This document shows, in pieces, positions 1 to 8,999 of a DNA stretch of 64,000 bases. Source of the DNA: Pseudofulvibacter geojedonensis (GTDB lineage Bacteria > Bacteroidota > Bacteroidia > Flavobacteriales > Flavobacteriaceae); assembly GCF_042675745.1 (NCBI RefSeq), contig NZ_JBHTJM010000002.1:310001-374000 (forward strand), given 5' to 3'. The notes beneath the pieces are model-generated. The model was not told the origin of the DNA, did no database searches, and saw only the letters and a list, made by a program, of their open reading frames with translations. Position numbers and translations under genes: made by a program. Positions within the stretch are counted from its first letter, which is position 1; the number at the start of each line of letters is the position of its first letter.

Positions 1-1
1 A

Positions 2-511
2 AACTCTTTAAAAATAATCGGTATTGTTTTAGCGTTACTTGCCGTTTACTTTACCACTCAAAAAAATAACGAGTCTACGCTTAACACCAAACCTAGTATT
101 ATTCCTCCTGTACTACTATTTATTGGAGCTGGTATAATTGACACAAGCTTAAAATACATTCAAACCAATTATGTACCTTCTAACGACACCGCTTTATTTT
201 CTGGAATTCTATTTGGACTTGCTGGACTTATTGGTGTTGTTTTCTTTTTATTTAAACCTAAACCTATTACTCTTAATAATGTATTAGGCGGTATGGTATT
301 AGGAATTGTTAACTACTATTCTATTTATTATTTATTGAAAGCTTTAGAAACAGACGGAATGCAGAGTTCAGAATTTTTCTCAATTAATAACGTTGCTATA
401 GTAATGCTAAGCACTTTATTAGGAGTCTTGTTTTTTAAAGAGAAACTCAACACAAAAAACAAACTAGGAGTTTTTATTGCAATAATTTCTATACTTTTGA
501 TCTCTCTTTAA
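2..511 (+). CDS. EamA/DMT-family transporter, 3' part only
   Basis: The reading frame is open from base 2 and encodes the last ~169 residues of a membrane protein; the start lies outside the window. Hydrophobic segments alternate with short polar loops (IIGIVLALLAVYF, PPVLLFIGAGIIDTSLKYI, ALFSGILFGLAGLIGVVFFLF, VLGGMVLGIVNYYSIYYLL, VAIVMLSTLLGVLFFKEKL, GVFIAIISILLISL). The FFKEKLNTKNKLGVFIAIISI ending is typical of the second EamA repeat in drug/metabolite transporters, which are inner-membrane solute exporters. The substrate cannot be told from sequence. The next gene begins 8 bases downstream, so they are probably co-transcribed. An internal ATG at 293 is not the true start because the frame continues upstream with membrane segments. 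Confidence 0.75.
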   Translation, partial: NSLKIIGIVLALLAVYFTTQKNNESTLNTKPSIIPPVLLFIGAGIIDTSLKYIQTNYVPSNDTALFSGILFGLAGLIGVVFFLFKPKPITLNNVLGGMVLGIVNYYSIYYLLKALETDGMQSSEFFSINNVAIVMLSTLLGVLFFKEKLNTKNKLGVFIAIISILLISL

Positions 512-519
512 TTTACGCA

Positions 520-1134
520 TTGAAAGTAAAAGATACATACAAAACAATTGAAAAACCATTTAAAGGAGAACTCTTTAAAGATCGTGGAAGTAAATTTTAC
601 GGATATGCTTATCCTATTCAATCTGAAGAAGACGTAAAACCTTTAGTAGAACAATTAAAGAAAGAGCATTATAACGCAAGACATTGGTGTTACGCATGGC
701 AATTGGGTACTTCAAAAATTAGATACAGAGCTAATGACGATGGTGAACCAAGCAACTCTGCTGGACCTCCTATTTACGGACAAATACAAGCCTTTGATGT
801 AACTAATGTACTAGTTGTTGTAGTTAGGTATTTTGGAGGAACTAAATTAGGAGTTGGCGGACTAATGAATGCCAACAAAACAGCTTCTAAATCTGTATTG
901 GAAATAGCAGATATTATAGAAAAAACCATCGACAGAGTTTTTCATATTTCGTTTGAGTATAAAGATATGAACAAAGTAATGCGAATTATAAAAGAGCAAA
1001 ATTTAACTATTAGTCACCAGAAGTTAGAACTTAAATGCGAATATACTTTACCCGTAAGAATGAAAGATGCAGATAAAATCTACGAAATTTTTGATAATTT
1101 TTACGGAGTTGAAATAAAAGAATTAGAAAGTTAA
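520..1134 (+). CDS. IMPACT/YigZ (UPF0029) family protein
   Basis: A 204-residue protein whose N-terminal two thirds match the YigZ/IMPACT family: DTYKTIEKPFKGELFKDRGSKF, then ARHWCYAWQLG, DDGEPSNSAGPPIYGQI and VVVVRYFGGTKLGVGGL, which are hallmark segments. The C-terminal ~60 residues form the small DUF1949-type domain. Eukaryotic IMPACT regulates translation through GCN1; the bacterial function is unclear. The start is TTG, because no ATG occurs before the conserved DTYKTIE segment. It lies 8 bases after the EamA gene, and its end overlaps by 4 bases the end of the convergent thioesterase gene. Confidence 0.9.
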   Translation: MKVKDTYKTIEKPFKGELFKDRGSKFYGYAYPIQSEEDVKPLVEQLKKEHYNARHWCYAWQLGTSKIRYRANDDGEPSNSAGPPIYGQIQAFDVTNVLVVVVRYFGGTKLGVGGLMNANKTASKSVLEIADIIEKTIDRVFHISFEYKDMNKVMRIIKEQNLTISHQKLELKCEYTLPVRMKDADKIYEIFDNFYGVEIKELES

Positions 1135-1535
1135 ATTTCTAACTTTTCTAAAATAAAGTTTGGACACGTTATAGGCTTTTTTGTTTCCATATTTACAAAC
1201 ACCAAAGTAGTTTCTGCTGTAGATATTAAGCTATCCGTTTCATCATACACTTCGTAATCAAAAATAATTTTAACTGTAGGTTTTTCTCTGAGCCTCGTTT
1301 TTATTGTTAATAACTCATCATATTTTGCAGGCTTTTTATAATTAATATTTAGGTTTACTACTGGCAACATCACTCCTTTCTCTTCCATTCTCTTGTAAGA
1401 AATCCCTAATTCTCTTAACCACTCTACTCTACCTACCTCAAAATACTCGGCAAAGCTTCCGTGATAAACTACTCCCATCTGGTCCGTTTCTCCATAACGC
1501 ACTCTTATCTTAGTTATATTCGGTCTAAATTCCAT
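1131..1535 (-). CDS. Acyl-CoA thioesterase, YbgC/FadM-like hotdog fold
   Basis: 134 residues with the 4HBT hotdog signature RVRYGETDQMGVVYHGSFAE; Asp18 in ETDQMG aligns with the catalytic aspartate of 4-hydroxybenzoyl-CoA thioesterases. Such enzymes hydrolyse acyl-CoA thioesters in the cytoplasm; the chain-length preference is unknown. It is convergent with the YigZ gene (4-base overlap of 3' ends) and divergent from dnaA. A thioesterase next to dnaA is a common flavobacterial arrangement from general knowledge. Confidence 0.88.
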   Translation of the reverse strand: MEFRPNITKIRVRYGETDQMGVVYHGSFAEYFEVGRVEWLRELGISYKRMEEKGVMLPVVNLNINYKKPAKYDELLTIKTRLREKPTVKIIFDYEVYDETDSLISTAETTLVFVNMETKKPITCPNFILEKLEI

Positions 1536-1804
1536 TACTTATTAAAATTTAACATACTATGTATCTATAAAAACACTAAATTTAAAAACATTATTATGGG
1601 ATTCTAATTACAGAAACGATAAAATATATTTTTATTAACATATGTTACATCAGTATGAGAAAAAAAAATTAAAAATTCAATAGGCATCACGTTTTTTTTT
1701 TCATTTTTTTGTTCACATATTTGTCGTCCCCAAAAACCTTAAAGAGTCACTCTCTATAAAGTTTAACAACCAATAATTAAATAAAAACATTAAGACTATT
1801 TTAC
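1536..1804. promoter_or_regulatory. dnaA/thioesterase divergent intergenic region
   Basis: A very AT-rich 269-base spacer between divergent genes. A -7-like octamer CATATTTG (1716-1723; consensus TAnnTTTG, 7 of 8) lies 80 bases before dnaA. I found no cluster of DnaA boxes (TTATCCACA or one mismatch), so this is probably not the replication origin. Poly-T runs at 1692-1710 could stiffen the DNA. Confidence 0.35.
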
Positions 1805-3232
1805 ATGAGTAAAACTGCGCTATCAGTTTGGAAAAATTGTTTGTCTTTTATCGAGGACAATATACAGCCGCAAGCTTATAAAACTTGGTTTGAACCTATT
1901 CAACCAGTTAAGCTTACTGACAACGCATTGAGTATTCAAGTACCTAGTAAGTTCTTCTATGAATGGCTAGAAGAACACTACGTAAAATTATTAAAAGTAG
2001 CGCTTACTAAAGAATTGGGGGATACTGCCAAATTGTTATACATCATTAAGATGGAAAACACTTATGGCAATAAGCAACCTTTCACCGAAAAAATTCCTAG
2101 TGCTAACAGAACAGCAGTTCAACCACAAGAGGTTGATGTTCCGTTAAAAAACAAAAGTCCGGAGCTAAAAAACCCTTTTGTTATTCCTGGTATTAGAAAC
2201 GTAAAAATTGAGTCGCAATTAAATCCGAATTACAATTTTGAAAATTTCTTAGAAGGTGATTCTAACCGTTTAGCAAGATCTGCAGGTTTAGCTGTTGCAA
2301 ACAAACCGGGAGGAACCGCTTTTAACCCTCTTTTAATATTTGGTGGTGTAGGTTTAGGTAAAACACACTTGGCTCACGCGATTGGGGTTGATATTAAGGA
2401 CAAGTATCCTGAAAAAACAGTTCTGTATATATCTGCAGAAAAATTTATTCAGCAATACACAGATGCTGTAAGAAAGAACAATAGAAATGATTTTATTCAT
2501 TTCTATCAAATCATAGATATTTTAATTATTGATGATGTTCAATTCTTTTCTGGTAAAGCTGGAACACAAGATGTATTTTTTCACATCTTCAATCACTTGC
2601 ATCAAAACGGAAAGCAAATTATCTTAACTTCAGATAAAGCTCCGGTTGACATGCAGGACATTGAACAACGATTACTATCTCGTTTTAAATGGGGGCTATC
2701 TGCAGAACTGCAACACCCTGATTTTGAAACAAGAGTAGCTATATTGCAAAACAAATTGTTTAGAGATGGTGTTGAAATACCTAATGATATAGTTGAATAC
2801 GTTGCTAAAAATATTAAATCTAATGTTAGAGAACTAGAAGGTGCTATTGTATCATTAATTGCTCAATCTTCTTTCAATAAAAAAGAAATCACTTTAGATT
2901 TAGCCAAACAGATTGTAGAAAAATTTGTTAAGAACACCAAACGAGAAATTTCTATTGACTATATACAAAAAGTAGTTTCTGATTATTTCCAAATGGATGT
3001 AGATACTTTACAATCTAAAACTAGAAAACGTCATATTGTTCAAGCTAGACAATTGGCTATGTTTTTTGCTAAAAAGTTCACTAAGGCATCTTTAGCAAGC
3101 ATTGGTAGCCAGATTGGAAAAAGAGACCACGCTACAGTATTACACGCTTGTAAAACTGTTGACAACTTAGCTCATACAGATAAGCAATTTAAAAAATACG
3201 TTGAAGATCTACAGAAAAAACTAACACTGTAG
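1805..3232 (+). CDS. dnaA: Chromosomal replication initiator protein DnaA
   Basis: 475 residues with all DnaA domains. Domain I (1-~80, WKNCLSFIEDNIQPQAYKTWF) is followed by a linker. The AAA+ core carries Walker A GGVGLGKT (180-187), Walker B ILIIDDVQF and a sensor segment LTSDKAP. C-terminal domain IV holds the DNA-binding signature IGKRDHATVLHACKTV. It binds DnaA boxes as ATP-DnaA and opens the origin. The ATG follows an A-rich leader. The length is normal for Bacteroidota. A poly-T hairpin follows the gene, so the phosphatase gene downstream may have its own promoter. Confidence 0.98.
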   Translation: MSKTALSVWKNCLSFIEDNIQPQAYKTWFEPIQPVKLTDNALSIQVPSKFFYEWLEEHYVKLLKVALTKELGDTAKLLYIIKMENTYGNKQPFTEKIPSANRTAVQPQEVDVPLKNKSPELKNPFVIPGIRNVKIESQLNPNYNFENFLEGDSNRLARSAGLAVANKPGGTAFNPLLIFGGVGLGKTHLAHAIGVDIKDKYPEKTVLYISAEKFIQQYTDAVRKNNRNDFIHFYQIIDILIIDDVQFFSGKAGTQDVFFHIFNHLHQNGKQIILTSDKAPVDMQDIEQRLLSRFKWGLSAELQHPDFETRVAILQNKLFRDGVEIPNDIVEYVAKNIKSNVRELEGAIVSLIAQSSFNKKEITLDLAKQIVEKFVKNTKREISIDYIQKVVSDYFQMDVDTLQSKTRKRHIVQARQLAMFFAKKFTKASLASIGSQIGKRDHATVLHACKTVDNLAHTDKQFKKYVEDLQKKLTL

Positions 3233-3253
3233 TTTATAAATACTAACTAACTT

Positions 3254-3290
3254 AAAAAAATCATCATCTTAACGTTGATGGTTTTTTTTT
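3254..3290 (+). terminator. Rho-independent terminator after dnaA
   Basis: A-rich left arm ATCATCA pairs with TGATGGT across a short loop and is followed by nine or more T residues. Confidence 0.7.
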
Positions 3291-3335
3291 ATGACCTAAT
3301 AAAGTTATTTTTATACAACTTAACACCACTTTGAT

Positions 3336-3791
3336 ATGCAGAAAAAAATATTAATGGTTTGTCTTGGCAACATCTGTCGTTCTCCTTTAGCGGAAGGTAT
3401 CTTAAAATCTAAAGTAAACTCAGAAGAAATTCTTGTTGACTCTGCTGGAACCTCTGCATATCATGCTGGAGAATTACCTGACAGAAGATCTATTCAGGTA
3501 GCAAAAAAATATGGTATAGATTTAACAGATCAGAGAAGCAGAGCTTTTACCAAGTCTGATTTTGAAAAATTTGACATTATCTATGCAATGGATATTTCTA
3601 ACAAGAATAATATTTTAAAACTAGCAAATTCTAGTACAGACAAAGAAAAAGTAAAGCTAATTCTTAATGAAGCTAATCCAGGAATGAACCTAGAAGTTCC
3701 GGACCCTTATTATGGAGGTGATCAAGGATTTGAAAATGTATACCAAATGCTAGATGAAGCTTGCCAAGTAATTGCTGAAACTAAACTATAA
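3336..3791 (+). CDS. Low-molecular-weight protein-tyrosine phosphatase
   Basis: 151 residues, the usual length. The N-terminal P-loop VCLGNICRSPLAEG contains the CX5R signature with Cys9 as nucleophile and Arg15. The general-acid loop is DPYYGG with Asp123. It should dephosphorylate phosphotyrosine proteins or small phosphoesters in the cytoplasm; the target is unknown. It lies 15 bases before the RsmI-like methyltransferase, with which it likely forms an operon. The order dnaA-phosphatase-methyltransferase recurs in Flavobacteriaceae (general knowledge). Confidence 0.93.
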   Translation: MQKKILMVCLGNICRSPLAEGILKSKVNSEEILVDSAGTSAYHAGELPDRRSIQVAKKYGIDLTDQRSRAFTKSDFEKFDIIYAMDISNKNNILKLANSSTDKEKVKLILNEANPGMNLEVPDPYYGGDQGFENVYQMLDEACQVIAETKL

Positions 3792-3806
3792 AACACAACA
3801 ATAAAG

Positions 3807-4517
3807 ATGGAATTAACTGGAAAATTATATTTAATACCAACTACTTTAGGAGATACCGAACCTTTAGAAGTATTACCCATTTCTATAAAGAATGTATTAG
3901 AAATGACTAATGAGTTTATTGTTGAAAATGAAAAAACGGCACGCCGATTCATTAAAAGAGTAAGTCCTAAAAAATCTCAACCAGATTTAATTTTACACCC
4001 ATTAAATAAATTTACTGATCCTGCCGAAATTCCTTCTTTTTTAAATTCTTGCTTAAAAGGAAAAGTAGTTGGTTTGCTTTCTGAAGCAGGATGCCCTGCT
4101 ATAGCAGACCCAGGAGCAGATGTTGTTAGAATAGCTCATGAGAAAAACATTCAAGTAAGACCTCTAGTTGGCCCTTCTTCTATTTTGTTAGCTATGATGG
4201 GGTCAGGATTTAACGGGCAAAGCTTTGCTTTTAACGGGTACCTACCTATTGATAAAAGTGAAAGAAAGGCTGCTATTAAAAAGTTAGAAAAACTATCTGG
4301 CGATTATAATCAATCACAAATTTTTATAGAAACCCCATACAGGAATAATAAAATGCTAGAAGACCTATGTAGTACCTTACAAGGAAATACTCAAATATGT
4401 GTAGCCTGCGATTTAACCTTACCTTCTGAAGTAATCTTAACTAGAACAGCAAAAGAGTGGAAACATATAAAACTAGACTTTCATAAGCGCCCAGCAATAT
4501 TTGTTGTTCAAAAATAA
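3807..4517 (+). CDS. SAM-dependent methyltransferase, RsmI/tetrapyrrole-methylase fold
   Basis: 236 residues with the class III (tetrapyrrole methylase) pattern: an N-terminal strand LYLIPTTLGD, the segment SEAGCPAIADPGADVVRIAH that matches the RsmI cofactor loop, and VRPLVGPSSILLAMMGSGF. RsmI 2'-O-methylates C1402 of 16S rRNA. This subgroup is shorter than canonical RsmI (about 280 residues) and lacks the classic GTPIGNLxD start, so its target may differ. It is 15 bases from the upstream phosphatase gene and convergent, 2 bases apart, with the next gene. Confidence 0.85.
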   Translation: MELTGKLYLIPTTLGDTEPLEVLPISIKNVLEMTNEFIVENEKTARRFIKRVSPKKSQPDLILHPLNKFTDPAEIPSFLNSCLKGKVVGLLSEAGCPAIADPGADVVRIAHEKNIQVRPLVGPSSILLAMMGSGFNGQSFAFNGYLPIDKSERKAAIKKLEKLSGDYNQSQIFIETPYRNNKMLEDLCSTLQGNTQICVACDLTLPSEVILTRTAKEWKHIKLDFHKRPAIFVVQK

Positions 4518-4519
4518 TA

Positions 4520-5587
4520 TTACTTAAACAATAATTTGGAAATCCTTCCTTTACCAGCTGCAAAAGCAATAGAATCGTTTACAAAACGAATTGTATAAAA
4601 GGGTTCATTAGATAGTTGTTTCCAATTTTCTCCCGCATCATTAGAATAAGTTATCCCTTTAAAACCTACAGCTACTAATTCTTGTGCACTACTGTTTGGT
4701 ATGTATTGCACACAACTTCTATACCCAGGAGTTTTTTCGCTAGCAACTACTTTCCAAGTTTTACCTCCATCCTGAGTACGAACTTTATTCGCTAAGCTAT
4801 CATTTGGCTTGTCATAAGCTCCACCTATAGCAAATCCATTCTTATCATCATAAAAATCAACACTGTACATTCCTTGAGTAGCCCCTCCCTGTATAATTGG
4901 CGTATTTATTTTACTCCAAGTTTCTCCTCTATCAGGGCTGTAAAGCACAACACTTTCCTTACCTCCAGTAATCATCCACGTTTTATCATCTACTATTGCA
5001 ATGTTGGTATTACTCGCTGCAAAAGCACCAGTTCCTTCTTTCATAGCAGGCAAAACATCGCAAGATAATTTTTTCCAAGTCGCCCCACCATCTCTTGTAA
5101 TAATAACCGACATACATCCGTTTATTTCATCACCTATAGCAATTCCTTCTTTTTCATTCCAGAACTTCATGCTATCGTAAAATACTTTCTCTCCATATTC
5201 TTCATAAACCAAATCAGATTCATAAAAAGAATTAATTTTATCATTCTTAGTAAACCTATATAACAATGCTGGATTTGAAACACTTAACATAAATAGGTTT
5301 TTACCTGAATAAGCAATAGACCTAAAAGAAGGAACAATACTATCTTTAACATATTTACCAATAATTCCAACTTTTCCCTCTTCAGATAAAGTTCCGAAAG
5401 AACCATTACTCGCAGCATAATAAACACCATTATCTATAACCTCAATAGCCCTAATACTAACAGAGTCTATTTTAGCCTCCTGTAAAATAGAAACTTCTGA
5501 AATAAACTTCTTTAAAGGTTTCTTTTCTTCTTTTTTACAAGAAAAGAAGAAAATTGATAATGTACTTAAGAATAATATTTGCTTCAT
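4520..5587 (-). CDS. BNR/YCF48-like beta-propeller lipoprotein
   Basis: I choose the internal ATG at 5587 (355 residues) because it gives a lipoprotein signal, KQILFLSTLSIFFFSCKK; a longer frame from 5653 adds a non-signal leader. The body has several Asp-box/BNR units (TRDGGATWKKL, SPDRGETWSKI, TQDGGKTWKVV, SNDAGENWKQL), spaced as in sialidase-like or YCF48-like propellers. It is probably a lipid-anchored envelope protein. Function is unknown: the catalytic residues of sialidases cannot be identified, and the oxidoreductase label sometimes given to homologues is not supported here. Confidence 0.82.
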   Translation of the reverse strand: MKQILFLSTLSIFFFSCKKEEKKPLKKFISEVSILQEAKIDSVSIRAIEVIDNGVYYAASNGSFGTLSEEGKVGIIGKYVKDSIVPSFRSIAYSGKNLFMLSVSNPALLYRFTKNDKINSFYESDLVYEEYGEKVFYDSMKFWNEKEGIAIGDEINGCMSVIITRDGGATWKKLSCDVLPAMKEGTGAFAASNTNIAIVDDKTWMITGGKESVVLYSPDRGETWSKINTPIIQGGATQGMYSVDFYDDKNGFAIGGAYDKPNDSLANKVRTQDGGKTWKVVASEKTPGYRSCVQYIPNSSAQELVAVGFKGITYSNDAGENWKQLSNEPFYTIRFVNDSIAFAAGKGRISKLLFK

Positions 5588-5613
5588 TATGTAGGTTTTC
5601 GGTAAATATACAA

Positions 5614-5621
5614 TACTTTTG
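5614..5621 (+). promoter_or_regulatory. -7 box (TACTTTTG) for the rRNA methyltransferase gene
   Basis: A perfect match to the Bacteroidota -7 consensus TAnnTTTG, about 72 bases before the ATG at 5694. No convincing TTG -33 element was seen at the normal distance. Confidence 0.5.
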
Positions 5622-5693
5622 CAGACTGTTATTTTTATAATATCAGGATTCATGAAGCATTAAATAAGTGTTTCTATCTTTTAATTACAGAAT

Positions 5694-6902
5694 ATGAGAT
5701 TACACAGAAATTTAACCTTTGCAGTAATAGATAGCATTAGAGATATTTTTAATGAAGGTGTTTATGCAGATAAAGCTGTTGAAAAAGCGCTAAGAAGAGA
5801 CAAACGTTGGGGTTCTAGAGACCGTAAATTTGTTGCAGAAACCATTTACGAAATCGTTAGATGGCAAAGATTATATGCTGAAATAGCTGAAGTGAATGCT
5901 CCATATTCTCGTCCTAATCTATGGAGATTATTTTCTGTATGGTGTGTATTAAAAGGTATTCCTTTACCAGATTGGAATCAGATAGAACCTACTCCTTCAA
6001 GAAGAATAAAAGGACGCTTTGACGAATTATCAAAAATTAGAAAGTTTAGAGAGTCTGTACCTGATTGGATTGATGAATTAGGAGTTGAAGAGTTAGGAGA
6101 AGAGAAATGGACTAAAGAATTAGCTATGCTAAACAAGCAAGCTGAAGTTATTTTAAGAGTTAATACGTTAAAAACAAACAAAAAAGATCTACAAAATAAG
6201 CTAAAAGAAGAAAACATAGATACTGTTACCTTACCTGATCACCCAGACGCTATTAAATTAGTAGAAAGAGCCAATGTTTTTAAAACAGAAGCTTTTAAAA
6301 ATGGTTGGTTCGAAGTACAAGACGCTTCTTCACAATTAGTAGCTGCTTACCTCGATGTAAAACCTGGTATGAAAGTAGTAGATACTTGTGCAGGAGCTGG
6401 TGGTAAAACATTGCACTTAGCCTCTTTAATGGAAAACAAAGGCCAACTAATTGCCATGGATATTTACGAAAGTAAATTAAAAAAGTTAAAAGTTCGTGCC
6501 AGAAGAGGTGGCGTTCACAATGTAGATACTAGAGTTATTGATTCTACTAAACCTATAAAAAAGTTAATAGGAAAAGCAGATAGGGTTTTAATTGATGCTC
6601 CATGTAGTGGTTTAGGTGTTTTAAGACGTAATCCAGATTCTAAATGGAAATTACAACCTGAATTTTTAGATAATATTAGAAAAGTTCAACAAGAAATTTT
6701 AGTGAGTTATTCTAGAATGGTTAAGCCAGGCGGAAAGTTAGTATACGCTACCTGTTCGGTTTTACCTTCAGAAAATCAGAATCAAGTAAAAGCTTTTCTT
6801 GCTTCTAATGAGGATTTTACATTTATTTCAGATAAAAAAGTACTATCTTCGCAAAGCGGATACGATGGCTTTTATATGGCTTTACTAGAACGCAAAAAAT
6901 AA
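5694..6902 (+). CDS. RsmB/NOP2-Sun family rRNA (cytosine-5) methyltransferase
   Basis: 402 residues. The N-terminal ~120 residues form a NusB-like RNA-binding region (KALRRDKRWGSRDRKFVAET). The catalytic Rossmann domain has motif I VVDTCAGAGGKTLHLA, motif IV DAPCSGLGVLRRNPDSKW (Cys304) and motif VI TCSVLPSENQ (Cys354), the two-cysteine arrangement of m5C RNA methyltransferases. It transfers methyl groups from SAM to cytosine-5 in rRNA, as RsmB does at C967 of E. coli 16S rRNA; the exact site here is inferred. A TACTTTTG promoter element lies upstream. Confidence 0.93.
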   Translation: MRLHRNLTFAVIDSIRDIFNEGVYADKAVEKALRRDKRWGSRDRKFVAETIYEIVRWQRLYAEIAEVNAPYSRPNLWRLFSVWCVLKGIPLPDWNQIEPTPSRRIKGRFDELSKIRKFRESVPDWIDELGVEELGEEKWTKELAMLNKQAEVILRVNTLKTNKKDLQNKLKEENIDTVTLPDHPDAIKLVERANVFKTEAFKNGWFEVQDASSQLVAAYLDVKPGMKVVDTCAGAGGKTLHLASLMENKGQLIAMDIYESKLKKLKVRARRGGVHNVDTRVIDSTKPIKKLIGKADRVLIDAPCSGLGVLRRNPDSKWKLQPEFLDNIRKVQQEILVSYSRMVKPGGKLVYATCSVLPSENQNQVKAFLASNEDFTFISDKKVLSSQSGYDGFYMALLERKK

Positions 6903-6906
6903 CAAC

Positions 6907-6938
6907 TAAGAGATTTAGTGGTTTTCATCTCTTTTATT
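6907..6938 (+). terminator. Weak hairpin after the rRNA methyltransferase gene
   Basis: AAGAGAT pairs with ATCTCTT around a 13-base loop, followed by a short T-rich tract. Stem and U-tract are both weak. Confidence 0.4.
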
Positions 6939-6951
6939 TAATTACTTATAT

Positions 6952-8043
6952 ATGAAAAAAATTACCCTATTATTACTTATGGTGGGCTTAGTTGCTCAAG
7001 CTCAAATACCAACTGGTTATTACGACCATGCAACGGGAACTGGTTACACGCTAAAAACACAATTAAAAAGAATTGTGAATGATGCTAATGACCCTGAGAT
7101 CACAGTAAACGAGTATTTACACATGCCACAGTCTTATTCGTCATTATGGACATTATATCAAACTTCTGACGATAGAACAGATGGTTATGTTTGGGAAGTT
7201 TATAGCCAATGTAATTTTGTTTTTGGTACCGATCAAGACTCTGGTACAGGTGGTGGTACTGAATGTGATAAATACAACCGAGAACATACCTTTCCTAGAA
7301 GTTGGTATGGAGATGGAAGTACACATCCTATGAGAGCAGATGCTTTTCATGTACTACCTAGTGATAAAAAAGTTAATGCAGAAAGAGGGAATTTAGCATA
7401 TGGTGAGGTTGCTACTGCCAATTACACGTCTAATAATGGTTCTCAAAGAGGTACAAGTAGTATCGCCGGACCAACTGGACAAGTTTTCGAACCAGCTGAT
7501 GAATTTAAAGGAGATATCGCAAGAGGTTTATTTTATGTAGCCGTGCGTTACGAAGATGAAATTGCTACATGGGAAACAAATGACTCTGATGGTGATAGTA
7601 TGTTAGATGGTAGTTCTAATAAAGTTTTTGAACAATGGGCTTTAGACATGCTGTACAGCTGGCATATTAACGACCCCGTAAGTCAAAAAGAAATTGACAG
7701 AAATAATGATATTTACAATCACCAGAATAACAGAAATCCTTTTATAGACAACCCATTATATGTTGCACAAATATGGGGAAGCGTTTTAGCTACAGAAGAT
7801 TTCTCTAATACGAATAATGAGTTTAGCATGTTCCCTAACCCATTAAACAACAATATTCTTACTATTAAAAATGCTCAGAATTCAAATGTGTTAATTTTTG
7901 ATGTATTGGGTAAAAAAGTATTTGAAAAAACAGTTCTAGAAAACACTTCTAGACTAAATTTATCTCAATTAAATAATGGGATGTATTTCGTTCAAATCGA
8001 AAATAAAAACAGTTCTGCTATCAAAAAACTAATAAAGAAGTAA
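6952..8043 (+). CDS. Secreted endonuclease I family nuclease with T9SS type A sorting domain
   Basis: 363 residues. A Sec signal peptide (KKITLLLLMVGLVAQAQ) leads into an endonuclease I domain with the His-Me motif NREHTFPRSWYG (His112) and FHVLPSDKKVNAERGNLAYG. The last ~75 residues (FSMFPNPLNNNILTIKNAQ to NGMYFVQIENKNSSAIKKLIKK) are a T9SS type A sorting domain, so the enzyme should be exported across the outer membrane. It probably degrades extracellular nucleic acid for nutrients or in biofilms. A strong symmetrical terminator follows. Confidence 0.94.
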   Translation: MKKITLLLLMVGLVAQAQIPTGYYDHATGTGYTLKTQLKRIVNDANDPEITVNEYLHMPQSYSSLWTLYQTSDDRTDGYVWEVYSQCNFVFGTDQDSGTGGGTECDKYNREHTFPRSWYGDGSTHPMRADAFHVLPSDKKVNAERGNLAYGEVATANYTSNNGSQRGTSSIAGPTGQVFEPADEFKGDIARGLFYVAVRYEDEIATWETNDSDGDSMLDGSSNKVFEQWALDMLYSWHINDPVSQKEIDRNNDIYNHQNNRNPFIDNPLYVAQIWGSVLATEDFSNTNNEFSMFPNPLNNNILTIKNAQNSNVLIFDVLGKKVFEKTVLENTSRLNLSQLNNGMYFVQIENKNSSAIKKLIKK

Positions 8044-8060
8044 CAAGCTTTATTAACTAT

Positions 8061-8101
8061 AAATAAGAAAGGGTTAGCAGTTTGCTAACCCTTTCTTATT
8101 T
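8061..8101. terminator. Strong bidirectional terminator
   Basis: A near-perfect 19-bp stem (AAATAAGAAAGGGTTAGCA with its reverse complement) around a GTT loop, ending in T-rich sequence on both strands. Confidence 0.88.
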
Positions 8102-8298
8102 ATGAAATATAATCTTATAAAAAAAATCTACTATTCCAGAGTCTAAGCTAGCTATAACAAAACGCTTGTTACCTTCTTGTAACCTGTCTGAAATATTTTC
8201 TTTAATTATTTATAAAAATTAATTTAACCATTAATACTCTTAATAATTTTACACTTCGAAAATATAAAAAATGTTCTAGTAAAGCGACCGCAAATCAC

Positions 8299-8306
8299 TA
8301 CTTTTG
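8299..8306 (+). promoter_or_regulatory. -7 box TACTTTTG before the pseudouridine synthase gene
   Basis: Perfect TAnnTTTG match ending 7 bases before the ATG, implying a very short leader. Confidence 0.5.
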
Positions 8307-8313
8307 AAAACGA

Positions 8314-8898
8314 ATGAGTAATACTTATATCATATACAAACCTTTCAACATGCTCAGTCAATTTACAAAAGAAGCTGAGCACCACAACACACTTGCTGAT
8401 TTAGAGTTTGACTTCCCTAAAGACGTCTATCCAGTGGGCAGATTAGATTCTGATAGCGAAGGTTTATTAATTTTAACAAATGACAAAAGCTTAAACCAAA
8501 AGTTACTCAACCCTAAAAACAAAAAACCTAAAATTTATTGGGTTTTCGTAGAAGGTATTCCTTCAGAGGAGTCTCTTAAAAAGTTTAGAAACGGACTTAC
8601 TATAAGTATCAAAGGAAAAAAACACCAAACAGATAGGGCTAAAGTTAAAAAACTAAAAGAAGTTTCTTTATTACCAATTCGAGTCCCAAATATTATAACC
8701 TATAGTCATAAAGAATACTGTTGGCTACAAGTTACTCTTACCGAAGGAAAATACCGTCAAGTACGAAAAATGTGTGCTGCAATAGGTCATCCAGTTTTGC
8801 GTTTAGTAAGGGTTGGAATTGCAAATTATACACTAGGAAAAGGTAAATTAAAAAAACTACAACCTGGCTCTGTAAAAGAACTAACAATTAAAATCTAA
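8314..8898 (+). CDS. Large-subunit rRNA pseudouridine synthase, RluE-like
   Basis: 194 residues, no S4 domain. The catalytic motif GRLDSDSEGLLILTND carries the conserved Asp of the RsuA/RluB/E/F family. The C-terminal RQVRKMCAAIGHPVLRLVRVGI is the other family hallmark. The short, S4-free architecture fits RluE, which modifies U2457 of E. coli 23S rRNA; the target here is inferred by family. It stands alone, with its own -7 element close to the start. Confidence 0.9.
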   Translation: MSNTYIIYKPFNMLSQFTKEAEHHNTLADLEFDFPKDVYPVGRLDSDSEGLLILTNDKSLNQKLLNPKNKKPKIYWVFVEGIPSEESLKKFRNGLTISIKGKKHQTDRAKVKKLKEVSLLPIRVPNIITYSHKEYCWLQVTLTEGKYRQVRKMCAAIGHPVLRLVRVGIANYTLGKGKLKKLQPGSVKELTIKI

Positions 8899-8999
8899 CC
8901 AGGTATTAACCCCCATTTATAATAACACGAGTATCAACGCCTCTTTTTCATGTAATAAGAATTTAAGTTTGTTTTACTACTAATCTTAAAAGTAAAAAC

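Noticed and set aside
1536..1804. Replication origin next to dnaA
   Set aside because: No cluster of DnaA boxes and no set of AT-rich 13-mers. The poly-T runs alone are not enough.
5588..5653. Longer N-terminus of the BNR lipoprotein
   Set aside because: It would bury the lipoprotein signal 22 residues inside; the ATG at 5587 is the better start.
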